NCBI GenBank assembly: GCA_965215755.1
Contig: OZ244119.1
Coordinates: 992,001-1,056,000 of the forward strand
DNA from: Tectiglobus sp965215755
Lineage (GTDB): Bacteria > Pseudomonadota > Alphaproteobacteria > Rhizobiales > Hyphomicrobiaceae
Direction: 5' to 3'
DNA length: 64,000 bases
Shown here: piece by piece, positions 9,723 through 19,839 of the stretch
Layout of the letters: each line of letters opens with the position of its first letter
How positions within the stretch are numbered: position 1 is the stretch's first letter
Position numbers and translations under genes: made by a program
The notes under the pieces: generated by a model
The model's database searches: none
Told to the model about the DNA's origin: nothing
Seen by the model: the letters and a program-made list of their open reading frames with translations, nothing else

Positions 9723-12700
9723 ATGTTCTCGGCCTTCTTTATCAGTCGCCCCAAATTCGCTTTGGTTATTTCTGTCGTCATCTCACTCGCCGGTCTGATT
9801 GCGCTGAGTGTGTTGCCAGTTGAAGAATTCCCGAATGTGGCGCCGCCTCAAGTGCAAGTGACGGCAAACTATACCGGCGCCAACGCAACGGCGGTTGAGC
9901 AATCCGTGGCGGCGCCGATTGAGAACAAAGTCAATGGCGTCGATGACATGCTTTACATGTCATCGAACAGCAATAACGATGGTAGCTATACGCTTACAGT
10001 GACATTCGATGTCGGTACCGATCCCGATATCGCGGCGGTGAATGTTCAGAACCGTGTGGCGACCGCCACCGCGCAGTTGCCCTCAGAGGTGACCCGCAGT
10101 GGTGTAACGACGAAGAAGCAATCATCGAGTTTGTTGATGGTGATTACGCTTCTATCACCGAAACAGTCGCGCGATGCATTGTTCCTGAGCAACTACGCGT
10201 CGATCAATATTCAGGATAGTCTGGCACGGATCAAAGGCGTCGGCAGTGTTTCGCAGTTCGGTCCGCTCGACTATGGGATGCGTGTGTGGCTGGACCCGGA
10301 CCGTCTCACATCTCTAAACCTGACGACGGCTGACGTGTCCAATGCCATCTCTAGTCAGAATGTTCAGGCGACGGCTGGTCAGCTGGGCGCACCGCCATTC
10401 GATACGAGTTCGAAATTCCAACTGACGATCCAGGCCAAAGGGCGTCTCCGAACCGTTGAGGAGTTTGGCAACATCGTTCTGCGTGCCAATGCCGATGGGT
10501 CGTTCATTCGATTGAGGGATGTTGCACGGATTGAGCTTGGCTCACAGAACTATGGCTCGACCACAACCCTTAACAATTCACCGGCGGCAGGGATTGGAAT
10601 TTATCAGTCGCCAGGCGCGAACGCCCTGGATGTCGCCGACAAGATCTATGCCGAGCTTGAGCGGTTGGAAAAGCGTTTCCCGCCGGATGTTGAATACAAC
10701 ATTGTCTATGATACGACGCTGTCGGTCCGCGCTTCGGTTCAGGAAGTTGTGACTACGCTGTTTATGACATTTGCCTTAGTCGTGGCCGTGACATTCCTCT
10801 TCCTGGCGGATTGGCGCTCGACATTGATCCCAACTCTGGCGATCCCTGTGTCGCTGATCGGCACCTTTGCGTTCCTTTACCTGTTCGGATTCTCGATCAA
10901 CACGATCACGCTGTTTGCCATTATTCTCGCGATTGGTGTTGTTGTGGATGACAGCATTATCGTTGTCGAGAATGTCCAGCGGGTGATGGACGAAGATGGT
11001 CTTGATGTCCGCGAGGCGACGCGGAAATCGATGGAGCAGGTCACCGGCCCCGTTGTCGCTACGACACTCGTGTTGCTGGCTGTGTTTGTTCCAGTGTCGT
11101 TTATGCCCGGCATAACGGGCGTGCTCTATCAGCAGTTCGCGATCACCATCAGCGTGGCGGTCTGCATCTCATCTTTGAACGCGCTGACACTCGCGCCAGC
11201 TTTGTGTGCATTGATTCTGAAGCCTGGAGCTTCGAGGCCGACGGGGCTGCTTGGCTACTTTGCGGCTTGTATCAATTGGATGCGCGACCGTTTCGGTTCG
11301 TTTGCGGGTGCGATGGTCCGACGGGTCTTTGTTTCTCTGGTTGCTTTCGCATTGTTTGTTGCAGCGACCGGTTGGCTGTTCTCAAGAGTCCCGACAGGCT
11401 TTCTGCCACTTGAGGATAAAGGCGCCCTGATGGGGAACATCCAGCTGCCGGATGGTGCGTCGCTCTCCCGGACAAAAGTGGTTGCAGAGCGGGCGTCTGA
11501 AATGCTCAGGGAAATTGATGGTGTTCGGGATGTCCTTGCAGTTCCGGGTTACAGTCTTCTGTCCGGCGCTGCGCCAAACTCCGCATTGATCATTCTGATC
11601 ATGGATCCATGGTCTGAGCGGACAAGCCTTGACAAGAAGTGGTTCAGTATTCTCGGCAAGGCGAATGCAAAGCTTGCCACAATCCCATCAGCCAATGCTT
11701 TTGCGTTTCCAATTCCACCGATCATGGGCCTCGGGACCGGTGGCGGAGTGGAAGCAGAGCTGCAGGATTTGAGCGGAGGCACGCCGCAGGAACTCGCATC
11801 CGCGACGCGCAGCCTAGTGTTCGCTGCGAACCAGCAACCTGAATTGGCACAGGCGTTCAGCACGTTCTCGGCCAATGTTCCGCAGTTGTTTCTTGAGGTG
11901 GACCGCGATAAGGCGCAGGTGCTGGGGGTGCCGATTTCTGAGATTTTCAGCACGCTTCAGGCGCAGTTTGGATCATCCTATATCAACGACTTCAATCTCT
12001 ACGGTAAAGTCTATCGGGTGATGATCCAGGCAGAGTCACGGTTCCGGGACCAGATCGAAGACATCAACCGGCTCTACGTCCGGAGCTCTTCGAATGAGAT
12101 GGTGCCGCTCAATACCCTGGTGCAGATCAAGCCGATCCTTGGGCCGCTATCGATCAAGCGCTACAATATCTACAAGAGTGCAGCGATCAGGGCGAACCCG
12201 GCCGCTGGCTATAGCACGAGCCAGGCGATTGAGGCGTTGGAGCGCGCAGCAGCCAAGGCCTTGCCGCCAGGCTATGTTGTGACGTGGACAGGCACGGCTC
12301 AGCAGCAACTGGCGGCCGGCAATCTAGTCGTTGCTATCTTTGCGCTGGCGCTGCTTTTTGCCTACCTGTTTCTGGTGGCTCAGTACGAGAGCTGGACGAC
12401 TCCCGTTTCTGTGATTCTCTCCGTGGTGCTGGCGGCCTTCGGTGCGCTGATACCACTTTGGCTGTTGCCATTTCTCAATAACAACCTCTATGCGCAGATC
12501 GGTTTGGTGATGCTCATTGGACTGGCTTCGAAGAGTGCCATTCTGATCGTCGAGTTTGCGAAAGCGCGTCGTGAGGCCGGTGAGGGGATTGCGGAAGCGG
12601 CAATCGATGCTGCGAGGACACGATTCCGTGCTGTCATGATGACGGCGTTGTCGTTCATTCTGGGCGTGTCGCCGTTGTTATTTGCCAGTGGTGCTGGTGC

Positions 12701-12863
12701 TGCGAGCCGAGTTTCGGTCGGCTACGTTGTCTTCTTCGGTATGCTGGCAGCGACGTTGATTGGGATGCTGTTTGTACCTGTCCTCTACGTTGCAATCCAA
12801 AACATGCGCGAGTGGGCAACAGGTGCGCGGCGCGAACAGGCTGTCCCCGACGCAGCGGAGTAG
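9723..12863 (+). CDS. RND efflux pump inner-membrane transporter (AcrB/MexB type)
   Basis: A 1046-residue proton-driven multidrug exporter of the hydrophobe/amphiphile efflux (HAE1) family, of normal length. Features are the N-terminal TM (FISRPKFALVISVVISLAG), PVEEFPNVAPPQVQVTANY, two large periplasmic loops, the TM4 proton-relay aspartate pair in GVVVDDSIIVVENV, FMPGITGVLYQQFAITI, and the second-half FLVAQYESWTTP and GLASKSAILIVEFA motifs. It forms an operon with the adaptor upstream. No local TetR regulator is adjacent, so regulation is not visible. Substrate range cannot be predicted. Confidence 0.95.
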   Translation: MFSAFFISRPKFALVISVVISLAGLIALSVLPVEEFPNVAPPQVQVTANYTGANATAVEQSVAAPIENKVNGVDDMLYMSSNSNNDGSYTLTVTFDVGTDPDIAAVNVQNRVATATAQLPSEVTRSGVTTKKQSSSLLMVITLLSPKQSRDALFLSNYASINIQDSLARIKGVGSVSQFGPLDYGMRVWLDPDRLTSLNLTTADVSNAISSQNVQATAGQLGAPPFDTSSKFQLTIQAKGRLRTVEEFGNIVLRANADGSFIRLRDVARIELGSQNYGSTTTLNNSPAAGIGIYQSPGANALDVADKIYAELERLEKRFPPDVEYNIVYDTTLSVRASVQEVVTTLFMTFALVVAVTFLFLADWRSTLIPTLAIPVSLIGTFAFLYLFGFSINTITLFAIILAIGVVVDDSIIVVENVQRVMDEDGLDVREATRKSMEQVTGPVVATTLVLLAVFVPVSFMPGITGVLYQQFAITISVAVCISSLNALTLAPALCALILKPGASRPTGLLGYFAACINWMRDRFGSFAGAMVRRVFVSLVAFALFVAATGWLFSRVPTGFLPLEDKGALMGNIQLPDGASLSRTKVVAERASEMLREIDGVRDVLAVPGYSLLSGAAPNSALIILIMDPWSERTSLDKKWFSILGKANAKLATIPSANAFAFPIPPIMGLGTGGGVEAELQDLSGGTPQELASATRSLVFAANQQPELAQAFSTFSANVPQLFLEVDRDKAQVLGVPISEIFSTLQAQFGSSYINDFNLYGKVYRVMIQAESRFRDQIEDINRLYVRSSSNEMVPLNTLVQIKPILGPLSIKRYNIYKSAAIRANPAAGYSTSQAIEALERAAAKALPPGYVVTWTGTAQQQLAAGNLVVAIFALALLFAYLFLVAQYESWTTPVSVILSVVLAAFGALIPLWLLPFLNNNLYAQIGLVMLIGLASKSAILIVEFAKARREAGEGIAEAAIDAARTRFRAVMMTALSFILGVSPLLFASGAGAASRVSVGYVVFFGMLAATLIGMLFVPVLYVAIQNMREWATGARREQAVPDAAE

Positions 12864-13085
12864 CTCTGATAGTTTCGCCACTATTGCGTCGGACGGCTTC
12901 ATCCCTGTGATCCGCGAACTGGGATGAATCTGGCCTTGTCAGCGACACAATGCTCGATGGCACTATGTTAGGGTTGAACGGCTCTGTTGTCGGAGTGTTG
13001 TCAACACTGGCAATAGGAATCGGATCAGCGCTGCCGGTAATGCAACAATTGAGCGCCTTGATAAGCATCCGTAGGACGAACCGAG

Positions 13086-14741
13086 ATGGCGAGAAGCTTG
13101 GCCAATTTCCGATGTGTTGCTGCAGTGATTGCGGCTTTGCTCTTATCGCTGCCGCTCAGCGCGCGCGCTCAAGACGATTTGCAAGCTGCGATAAAGGCAA
13201 GGTTGGCGACGATAGCTGAACCAGGCGGCAACAAGATTGCCCGCGATGCGATTGTTGCAGGGAGTTTTCTACAAACGTTTTATGAAGCACGGGAATATCA
13301 GCCGGCATGGCGTGAACCGGCCAACTTTGCCGCTCTGAGGCGTGAAGTGCTAGCGGCACGTGATGATGGCTTGAGCCCGCATGATTTTCACGCGCACGCA
13401 CTTGGATTTGGTGGGCTGGATTTCTGGCCGCCGGCGATGACACGTGCTGAGCGAGACATCCTTAAGACGTCCGCCCTGATCAATCTTCTCTATCAGCTTT
13501 ACTTCGGCAAGGTGAGCCCTGAGCGACTGGATCCGAATTGGAATCTCAACCGACAGGCAGCCCTGCCACTTGAGAACGCCATTCGGACGATAGCGATTGC
13601 GCTGGAAACGCAGCAGTTACCTGCGTTGATTAGTCAGGCGCGTGGCGATGATCCGGGATACCTGAAGCTGCGTGCCGCACTGAAGTCCTATCGGGCAATT
13701 GTGGAACGCGGGGGTTGGGGCCGTGTGACTGTCGGCGCCGCACTCAAGCCGGGTATGACAGACCCACGTGTGCCGACTATCCGGCGGAGGCTTGCTGCTA
13801 CGGGCGACTATCAAGAGACAGCATTGTCAAACCCCGAGCTTTATGATGTGCCGCTTGTCGAGGCGGTGAAGGCGTTTCAGAAGCGTCACGGGATTGATGT
13901 TGACGGCATCGTCGGCCCCGCGATGACCCGCGCCATGAACGTATCGGCAAAGCAGCGCGTCGATCAGATCCGCGTTAATCTCGAGCGTGCGCGCTGGGGA
14001 GCACGGACGTTGCGGAGCAAGAAAGATCTTGTGGTCGTCAATATTGCTGGCTTTTACTTGATTACCGTTTTGGAGGGTAAGTTTGCCTGGTCGACGGAGG
14101 TGATTACCGGCAAGCCCTATCACAAGACGCCTGTCTTCACCGACCAGATTCGCTACATCGAATTCAATCCGACCTGGACAATTCCGCCGGGGATCCTGCG
14201 CAATGAAATCCTGCCCAAGCTCAAAGCCAACGCGTCCTATCTCGATGCTGCGGGTTACGATTTGATTGGCTCGAGTGGCAAGAAAATTAGTTCAGCGAGC
14301 GTGAACTGGCAGGCCATAAGTGGCCGTGGGTTTCCCTATCGCGTGGTGCAACCGCCGGGTCCCAAGAATGCTTTGGGTCTGGTCAAGTTCATGTTTCCCA
14401 ACAAGTACAATGTTTATCTGCACGATACGCCGGGCCGGCAACTCTTCAGCAAGACCGGTCGTGCATTTAGTCATGGCTGTGTCCGCGTGAAGGACCCGAT
14501 GAAATTTGCGGAAGTCCTTCTCGGGCATCGCAATGGTACGAGCAGGCAGACCATTGATCAGACGGTTGCAAGTGGTCGGCTGACGCGGATCAATCTCAAG
14601 GCGCCGATACCGGTCGCCATCATGTACTGGACAGTTGATCCGCTGTGGGGCGACAGCATTCGGTTCTATGATGATGTCTACAATCGAGATCCGAAGGTTC
14701 TGAAGGCATTGAACGCCAAGTTTCGTCCCGTCGTGCGTTAA
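13086..14741 (+). CDS. L,D-transpeptidase (YcbB/LdtD-like) with peptidoglycan-binding domain
   Basis: A 551-residue secreted cell-wall enzyme. An N-terminal signal peptide (VAAVIAALLLSLPLSARA) leads into a scaffold domain, then a peptidoglycan-binding segment (VKAFQKRHGIDVDGIVGPAM, about residues 258-280), then the YkuD catalytic domain with HDTPG and the active-site SHGCVRV, Cys about residue 465. Such enzymes make 3-3 crosslinks in peptidoglycan or attach proteins to it. The ATG at 13086 follows a GAGATGG context with no strong Shine-Dalgarno. The 222 bases upstream contain no gene I can support. It is convergent with the amidinotransferase. Confidence 0.92.
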   Translation: MARSLANFRCVAAVIAALLLSLPLSARAQDDLQAAIKARLATIAEPGGNKIARDAIVAGSFLQTFYEAREYQPAWREPANFAALRREVLAARDDGLSPHDFHAHALGFGGLDFWPPAMTRAERDILKTSALINLLYQLYFGKVSPERLDPNWNLNRQAALPLENAIRTIAIALETQQLPALISQARGDDPGYLKLRAALKSYRAIVERGGWGRVTVGAALKPGMTDPRVPTIRRRLAATGDYQETALSNPELYDVPLVEAVKAFQKRHGIDVDGIVGPAMTRAMNVSAKQRVDQIRVNLERARWGARTLRSKKDLVVVNIAGFYLITVLEGKFAWSTEVITGKPYHKTPVFTDQIRYIEFNPTWTIPPGILRNEILPKLKANASYLDAAGYDLIGSSGKKISSASVNWQAISGRGFPYRVVQPPGPKNALGLVKFMFPNKYNVYLHDTPGRQLFSKTGRAFSHGCVRVKDPMKFAEVLLGHRNGTSRQTIDQTVASGRLTRINLKAPIPVAIMYWTVDPLWGDSIRFYDDVYNRDPKVLKALNAKFRPVVR

Positions 14742-14817
14742 GGGCGAGTGCCTCATTGCGATGTTGGACGATTTGGTCATCCCTCTTCGCATGGAGACGG
14801 GAAACGGCGTTCAACAA

Positions 14818-15936
14818 TCATTGTTTCGGGAAGTAATCTTCCAATACGCCTTCACGGTGGACATCAGCGGTTGCGCAATGCAGCGCACCTCCGAATGCGT
14901 AGGCATCTCGGAAGGGAACGGGGACAACCTCGAAACCGAGTTTGTCGAGCTGCTCCATCTGGTTGACTTCGCTTGCCTCGACGCAAATGGTCTTGGGGTC
15001 GAGAACCAGCACATTCATGGATAGCCAAACGGAAGAATAGCAAAGTGGTGGAGGTTGATTGTGAGCGGGACGCGCCGCGTCAATGATTTCCCAGCCGTTC
15101 TTTTCAAACAACTTGCGCTGATCGTCCGGCAGGCGGCGCTCCGGATTGTTGATGATCAGGCCCGGGCGCAGAGGCGTAAATGTAGCGTCGATGTGGATCG
15201 GGTATGGGTCGCCCGGGAAGTTGACGGCATGGACGCGATGATCGGGGAAATGGCGTTGCAACCAATCGATGCCCTTGAGGTTGGTCGTAAAGCCATGTTG
15301 CACCACTAGGTCTTTGCCGAAACGCAGAACATCAGCCGCATCGAACAATGGCTCTTCTTCGGTTGTCACAAAGAACTTTTGCGCAGTCCATTCCAGGCGC
15401 TTTTCGACGCCAATCTTATCCGAGAGATAGTCAGGATGATAATCTGCGTCTGTCAGCCGTGGTTTTGGCGCCGACTCATGGCGCATATTTGGGTCTTCAT
15501 TGTAGTAGCGCTGCAGCAGCGGGCGATAGCACAGATACTCGAACCAACGACAGCGGTACGACATGGTCGCTTCCAGCATCTCGTTGCCAACGGTCAGGAG
15601 AACGTCGCGTGGTGGCATTGTGCCGAACATCGAATCCGTCTTCCAGTCCGGCGTTGCGATTGGCTGATTGAAGTCAACCGGGGTCGGGCGGTCAACGCGA
15701 ACGCCACGTGATTCCAGGATTCTCGCAAAGCCATCGAGTTGCTCGTTGGCGCGATCGACAGTTTCCTGAGGTCTTGGTCCCCATTGCCCGCGCATATCGG
15801 AGTCTTCCGGGACTTTGGCATCCAATGCGGGCTCGGGAGGGGGGATACAGCAACCGTCAGCAACGCCAACAATAACATGGCGGAGGGGGTCCCACTCATT
15901 CCAGGAATTGACGATGGTTTTGGATTCAGACGACAT
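14818..15936 (-). CDS. Glycine/inosamine-type amidinotransferase
   Basis: A 372-residue amidinotransferase of the arginine:glycine amidinotransferase (AGAT/StrB1) family. These enzymes move an amidino group from arginine onto an amine, releasing ornithine. The start NSWNEWDPLRHVIVG, MPPRDVLLTVGNEMLEA, YRCRWFEYLCYR, HIDATFTPLRPG and the catalytic cysteine in FGGALHCATADV (Cys354) match the family. The ATG at 15936 has GGAG eight bases upstream. The gene is divergent from a polyamine-type transporter and near a ureohydrolase, so guanidino metabolism is a reasonable inference. The acceptor amine (glycine or another) is not determined. Confidence 0.9.
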   Translation of the reverse strand: MSSESKTIVNSWNEWDPLRHVIVGVADGCCIPPPEPALDAKVPEDSDMRGQWGPRPQETVDRANEQLDGFARILESRGVRVDRPTPVDFNQPIATPDWKTDSMFGTMPPRDVLLTVGNEMLEATMSYRCRWFEYLCYRPLLQRYYNEDPNMRHESAPKPRLTDADYHPDYLSDKIGVEKRLEWTAQKFFVTTEEEPLFDAADVLRFGKDLVVQHGFTTNLKGIDWLQRHFPDHRVHAVNFPGDPYPIHIDATFTPLRPGLIINNPERRLPDDQRKLFEKNGWEIIDAARPAHNQPPPLCYSSVWLSMNVLVLDPKTICVEASEVNQMEQLDKLGFEVVPVPFRDAYAFGGALHCATADVHREGVLEDYFPKQ

Positions 15937-16206
15937 CAGGTGGGCTCCGGAAGATGAATTGATTTGGCCCGTTTAGAATTCAATCTAACCGCTCGTCAAT
16001 TGGCGAAATTTGCACAAACTGAGACGGATTGCTCATCCACTAAGCAGCAGTTTCCTGATATTTGGGCTTGCACAATGCTCTGGCATCATTAGTTTCGGGC
16101 GTCGGGTTGAAGGGTGAAGCGGTCGCTTCAGCGATAAATACGCGCAAAAAGACGCGATATTGCTGCTGGTGTTCGCCTGTATTGCAGTGTCGGTGTGAGG
16201 AATATC

Positions 16207-17292
16207 TTGAATTCAAACGATATTCACGTTGCTTTTCAGAACGTTCAAAAGAGTTATGATGGGCGGACGCTCGTCGTTAAGGACTTGAACGTCGATATTT
16301 CGCGTGGCGAGTTTCTAACATTGTTGGGGCCGTCCGGTTCCGGCAAGACAACGACGTTGATGATGCTCGCCGGGTTTGAAACAGCGACACACGGTGAAAT
16401 TCTCCTAAGTGGCCGTCCGATTAACAATGTTCCGCCCAACAAGCGCGGCATCGGCATGGTTTTCCAGAATTACGCCTTGTTCCCGCACATGACGGTCTTT
16501 GAAAACCTGGCATTTCCACTGCAGGTTCGCGGGATTAGCAAAACGGACATTGAGGCCAAGGTAAAGCGGGCCCTCGACATGGTGTCGATGCCGGATTTTG
16601 CCAGCCGTAAGCCACTGCAATTGTCGGGTGGTCAGCAACAGCGTGTGGCCGTTGCGCGCGCACTCGTGTTTGAGCCAGAACTTATTCTGATGGATGAGCC
16701 ACTTGGCGCGCTCGACAAGCAGCTGCGCGAGCAGATGCAGTACGAGATCAAACACATCCATGAAAGTCTCGGAGTTACAGTCGTCTACGTGACACATGAC
16801 CAGTCCGAAGCGCTGACGATGTCTGATCGCATTGCGGTGTTTAACGACGGCGTGATCCAGCAACTGTCCACTCCGGAAGAGCTCTATGAACGGCCACTAA
16901 ACTCTTTCGTTGCTCAATTTATTGGCGAAAACAATAAGCTTGATGCGACAGTCAAAGACGTTAGCGGGGATCGGGCAACGGTCGGCTTCGATAATGGCGA
17001 GAGCTGTGAGGCTTTGGCGATCAACTGCGGGTCAGCTGGGGCCAAGGCGCTGCTTTCGATCCGTCCGGAGCGCGTGACGATCGGAGCATCGCCGAGCGCA
17101 AATTCGACCGAAGGCAAAGTGCTGGAATTGATTTATCTCGGCGATCACATTCGTTGCCGTTTGAATGTTCTCGGAAATGACGAATTTATCGTCAAGGTTC
17201 CGAACGCTTCTGAGCATGCCACCCTCAATGTTGGTGAAACAACCCACGTGAGCTGGCTAGCTGAGGATTGCCGGGCGCTCGATCCTCTGTAG
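16207..17292 (+). CDS. potA: Polyamine-type ABC transporter ATP-binding protein (PotA-like)
   Basis: An ABC ATPase of about 361 residues driving spermidine/putrescine-type uptake. Walker A GPSGSGKTT (about residues 41-49), Q-loop in VFQNYALFPHMTV, signature LSGGQQQR, Walker B LILMDEP, and the H-loop VYVTHDQSEAL are intact; a C-terminal TOBE domain (LLSIRPERVTIG) follows. I prefer TTG at 16207 because GAGG lies six bases upstream; the alternative GTG at 16195 has no ribosome site. It is the first gene of a four-gene transporter operon divergent from the amidinotransferase. The ligand could be a polyamine or a guanidino compound. Confidence 0.92.
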   Translation: MNSNDIHVAFQNVQKSYDGRTLVVKDLNVDISRGEFLTLLGPSGSGKTTTLMMLAGFETATHGEILLSGRPINNVPPNKRGIGMVFQNYALFPHMTVFENLAFPLQVRGISKTDIEAKVKRALDMVSMPDFASRKPLQLSGGQQQRVAVARALVFEPELILMDEPLGALDKQLREQMQYEIKHIHESLGVTVVYVTHDQSEALTMSDRIAVFNDGVIQQLSTPEELYERPLNSFVAQFIGENNKLDATVKDVSGDRATVGFDNGESCEALAINCGSAGAKALLSIRPERVTIGASPSANSTEGKVLELIYLGDHIRCRLNVLGNDEFIVKVPNASEHATLNVGETTHVSWLAEDCRALDPL

Positions 17293-17354
17293 GGATTGAT
17301 CTTTGCCAGGCAAAACGGGCTAACGCCCAACACCTAAGGGAGAAGGACGACAAC

Positions 17355-18443
17355 ATGCATTATGCAAAACTACTCACGGCCGCGGCCGTCGGGACAGTGT
17401 TTGCGGCAGGCACAGCCCTCGCGCAAGACAAATCCCTGACGATCGTTTCCTGGGGCGGTGCATATACTGCCAGCCAGGTTGAAGCTTATCACAAGCCATT
17501 CGCCAAAAAGACTGGCGTTAACATCAAGTCAGAAGACTACAACGGCGGCATCGCGCAGATCAAAGCGCAGGTGAAGTCGGGCAAAGTCACATGGGACATC
17601 ATCGACGTCGAATTGGCTGACGCAATCCGCGCGTGTGACGAAGGTCTCCTCGAGACAATCGATCACTCGAAGCTTCCAAAGGGTGCTGATGGCACGTCAG
17701 CTACGGAAGACTTCATTTCCGGTACGCTTCATGACTGTGCAGTTGCCAACATCATCTGGTCAACGATCTACGCCTACGATGATACGAAGTTCTCTGGCGA
17801 CAAGCCGAAGACTATGGCTGACTTCTTCGACACTAAGAAGTTCCCAGGTAAGCGCGGCATGCGTAAGAACCCGAAGATCAATCTCGAGTTCGCTCTGATC
17901 GCTGACGGCGTTCCTGCGAAGGACGTCTATAAGGTTCTTGAGACAAAAGAAGGTGTCGACCGCGCATTCAAGAAGCTCGACACGATCAAGGGCGATATTG
18001 TCTGGTGGACCGCCGGCGCGCAGCCTCCGCAGCTTCTTGCTGATGGCCAGGTTGTCATGACCACTGCTTACAACGGCCGTATCTTCAATGCTGTTGCTAA
18101 GGAAAACAAGCCATTCGTCATCGTTTGGGACGGCCAGGGTTGGGACATCGACCTGTGGGTTATTCCAAAAGGTGCTCCGAACAAAGATACGGCAATGGAG
18201 TTCCTGAAGTTCTCAACTGCAACTGAGCAGCTTGCGAACCAGGCGAAGTACATCGCGTATGCTCCTGCACGTAAGTCTTCTGTGCCATTGGTCGGAAAGT
18301 ACCAGGACGGTAAGATCGACATGGGTCCGCAGATGCCAACAGCACCTGCTAACTTCAAGAACTCATTCCAGAACAATTTCGAGTTCTGGGCTGACCGTCA
18401 GGACGAACTGACCAAGCGCTTCAACACTTGGTTGGCTAAGTAA
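17355..18443 (+). CDS. Periplasmic substrate-binding protein of polyamine-type ABC transporter (PotD-like)
   Basis: A 362-residue periplasmic binding protein with a clean signal peptide (MHYAKLLTAAAVGTVFAAGTALA, cleaved before QDKSLT). The mature start SLTIVSWGGAYTASQVEAY is typical of the PotD/COG0687 family. Later conserved blocks include IVWWTAGAQPPQLLADG and WVIPKGAPNK. AAGGA lies about seven bases before ATG 17355. It sits between the ATPase and permease genes, and a strong hairpin follows its stop, consistent with higher expression of the binding protein than of the permeases. The residues contacting the amine cannot be assigned from sequence alone. Confidence 0.92.
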   Translation: MHYAKLLTAAAVGTVFAAGTALAQDKSLTIVSWGGAYTASQVEAYHKPFAKKTGVNIKSEDYNGGIAQIKAQVKSGKVTWDIIDVELADAIRACDEGLLETIDHSKLPKGADGTSATEDFISGTLHDCAVANIIWSTIYAYDDTKFSGDKPKTMADFFDTKKFPGKRGMRKNPKINLEFALIADGVPAKDVYKVLETKEGVDRAFKKLDTIKGDIVWWTAGAQPPQLLADGQVVMTTAYNGRIFNAVAKENKPFVIVWDGQGWDIDLWVIPKGAPNKDTAMEFLKFSTATEQLANQAKYIAYAPARKSSVPLVGKYQDGKIDMGPQMPTAPANFKNSFQNNFEFWADRQDELTKRFNTWLAK

Positions 18444-18459
18444 TCTGATAGTTGATACC

Positions 18460-18487
18460 GGCGGGGAGCGCTTTGGTGGTCCCCGCC
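18460..18487 (+). promoter_or_regulatory. Intercistronic hairpin after the binding-protein gene
   Basis: Perfect 8-bp arms GGCGGGGA and TCCCCGCC with a 12-base loop lie 17 bases after the binding-protein stop. No U-run follows, so it is more likely an mRNA-stabilising or attenuating structure within the operon than a full terminator. Similar hairpins after binding-protein genes in other ABC operons raise their dose relative to the permeases. Confidence 0.6.
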
Positions 18488-18539
18488 ACCCAACGTTGCG
18501 ACTATGATCTGACTCAAACACTTGGAAGTTCGCCGCACA

Positions 18540-19826
18540 ATGGCTGTAACTGCTGCTCCGTCCGACACCGGTTCTGCGACACAGGACAATGGTCAACTGC
18601 TGGCAGCTGACGGCGTTCCACTTTCCACTAAGTTAGCCCGCGCAACGCGGCGCTCCCGTATCCGAGCCTTTCTACTTGTTCTGCCGCTGCTGGCTTTCGT
18701 GTTGGTGTTCTTCGTGACACCGATTGTGAAAATGGCACTCCTCAGCGTCAGCGATGATGTCTTTGTGACGGAGATGCCGCGAACGACGAAGGCGCTGGCC
18801 TCCTGGGACGGGCAAGGTATACCCGACGAGCCTGTTTTCAAGGCGCTAGTTGAAGACCTGGTCGAAGGCCGCAAGAACCGTACGACCGCGAAGGTCGGCG
18901 GGCAGCTGAACTTCATCTATTCCGGTGCGCGGTCCCTGGTCGTGTCGACCGGACGCCGCGCCAGTCGGTTCAAGGCGCCATTCAAAGATGCAGTCATCAA
19001 TAAGGATAAGCGCTGGGAAGACCCGGTCCTCTGGCAATTGATCCGAACCGTCTCGAAGCCGACGACCTCGATTTACTATCTCAATGCCGTCGACCGAACT
19101 GTTGATGCCCAAGGCAATATCGTCAAAGTCGATGAGAATATCAGGATTCACTTGCAGATCTTCTGGCGTACGCTGTGGTTGAGCGCCTTTGTGACATTCC
19201 TTTGTTTCCTTTTGGGTTATCCGGTTGCCTATCTGCTCGCACATTTGCCAACGAAGACTTCAAACCTGCTTTTGATTTGCGTTTTGCTGCCGTTCTGGAC
19301 ATCTCTTCTGGTGCGGATCACGGCGTGGATTGCGTTGTTGCAGAATGACGGAGTTATTCTATCGACTCTCGTCAGTCTCGGGATCATTGCCGATCAGGGC
19401 CGACCGCAACTGGTCTACAATATGTTTGGCACCGTGGTGGCAATGGTGCACGTGTTGATGCCGCTGATGATCCTACCAATCTTCTCGGTTATGAAGACGA
19501 TATCACCGTCCTACATGCGCGCGGCCCGCTCGCTCGGTGCAACCAAGGTGACGGCATTCAGGCGTGTCTACTTCCCGCAAACCCTGCCCGGTATTGCGGC
19601 CGGCAGCATGCTCGTCTTCATTCTGTCGGTTGGCTATTACATCACGCCGGCGCTGCTCGGTGGGCAAAGCGGTGTGCTGATTTCCAACTTCATCGCATTG
19701 CATATGGAGAGCACGCTAAACTGGGGGCTTGCAGCTGCGCTTGGCACGCTGCTACTGGCCGCGACGCTTGTCCTCTACTGGCTGTTCAATACGCTCATCG
19801 GTATTGACAAGCTCAAGGTCGGGTAA
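18540..19826 (+). CDS. potB: Polyamine-type ABC transporter permease (PotB-like)
   Basis: A 428-residue inner-membrane permease. The first TM is IRAFLLVLPLLAFVLVFFVTP. A roughly 150-residue extra periplasmic stretch follows before the core MetI-like domain, whose EAA-type loop reads YMRAARSLGATKVTAFRRVYFPQTLPGIAAG. The insertion makes it longer than classical PotB (about 280-300), as in a known subgroup with long N-terminal loops. ATG 18540 has GGAAG upstream; TTG 18522 is an alternative. It ends 13 bases before the second permease gene. Confidence 0.9.
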   Translation: MAVTAAPSDTGSATQDNGQLLAADGVPLSTKLARATRRSRIRAFLLVLPLLAFVLVFFVTPIVKMALLSVSDDVFVTEMPRTTKALASWDGQGIPDEPVFKALVEDLVEGRKNRTTAKVGGQLNFIYSGARSLVVSTGRRASRFKAPFKDAVINKDKRWEDPVLWQLIRTVSKPTTSIYYLNAVDRTVDAQGNIVKVDENIRIHLQIFWRTLWLSAFVTFLCFLLGYPVAYLLAHLPTKTSNLLLICVLLPFWTSLLVRITAWIALLQNDGVILSTLVSLGIIADQGRPQLVYNMFGTVVAMVHVLMPLMILPIFSVMKTISPSYMRAARSLGATKVTAFRRVYFPQTLPGIAAGSMLVFILSVGYYITPALLGGQSGVLISNFIALHMESTLNWGLAAALGTLLLAATLVLYWLFNTLIGIDKLKVG

Positions 19827-19839
19827 GGAGGCAGGAGCC

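Noticed and set aside
12950..13219. A small membrane ORF upstream of the L,D-transpeptidase
   Set aside because: It overlaps the transpeptidase start in another frame, has no ribosome site and its second half is clearly out of frame with real coding sequence.
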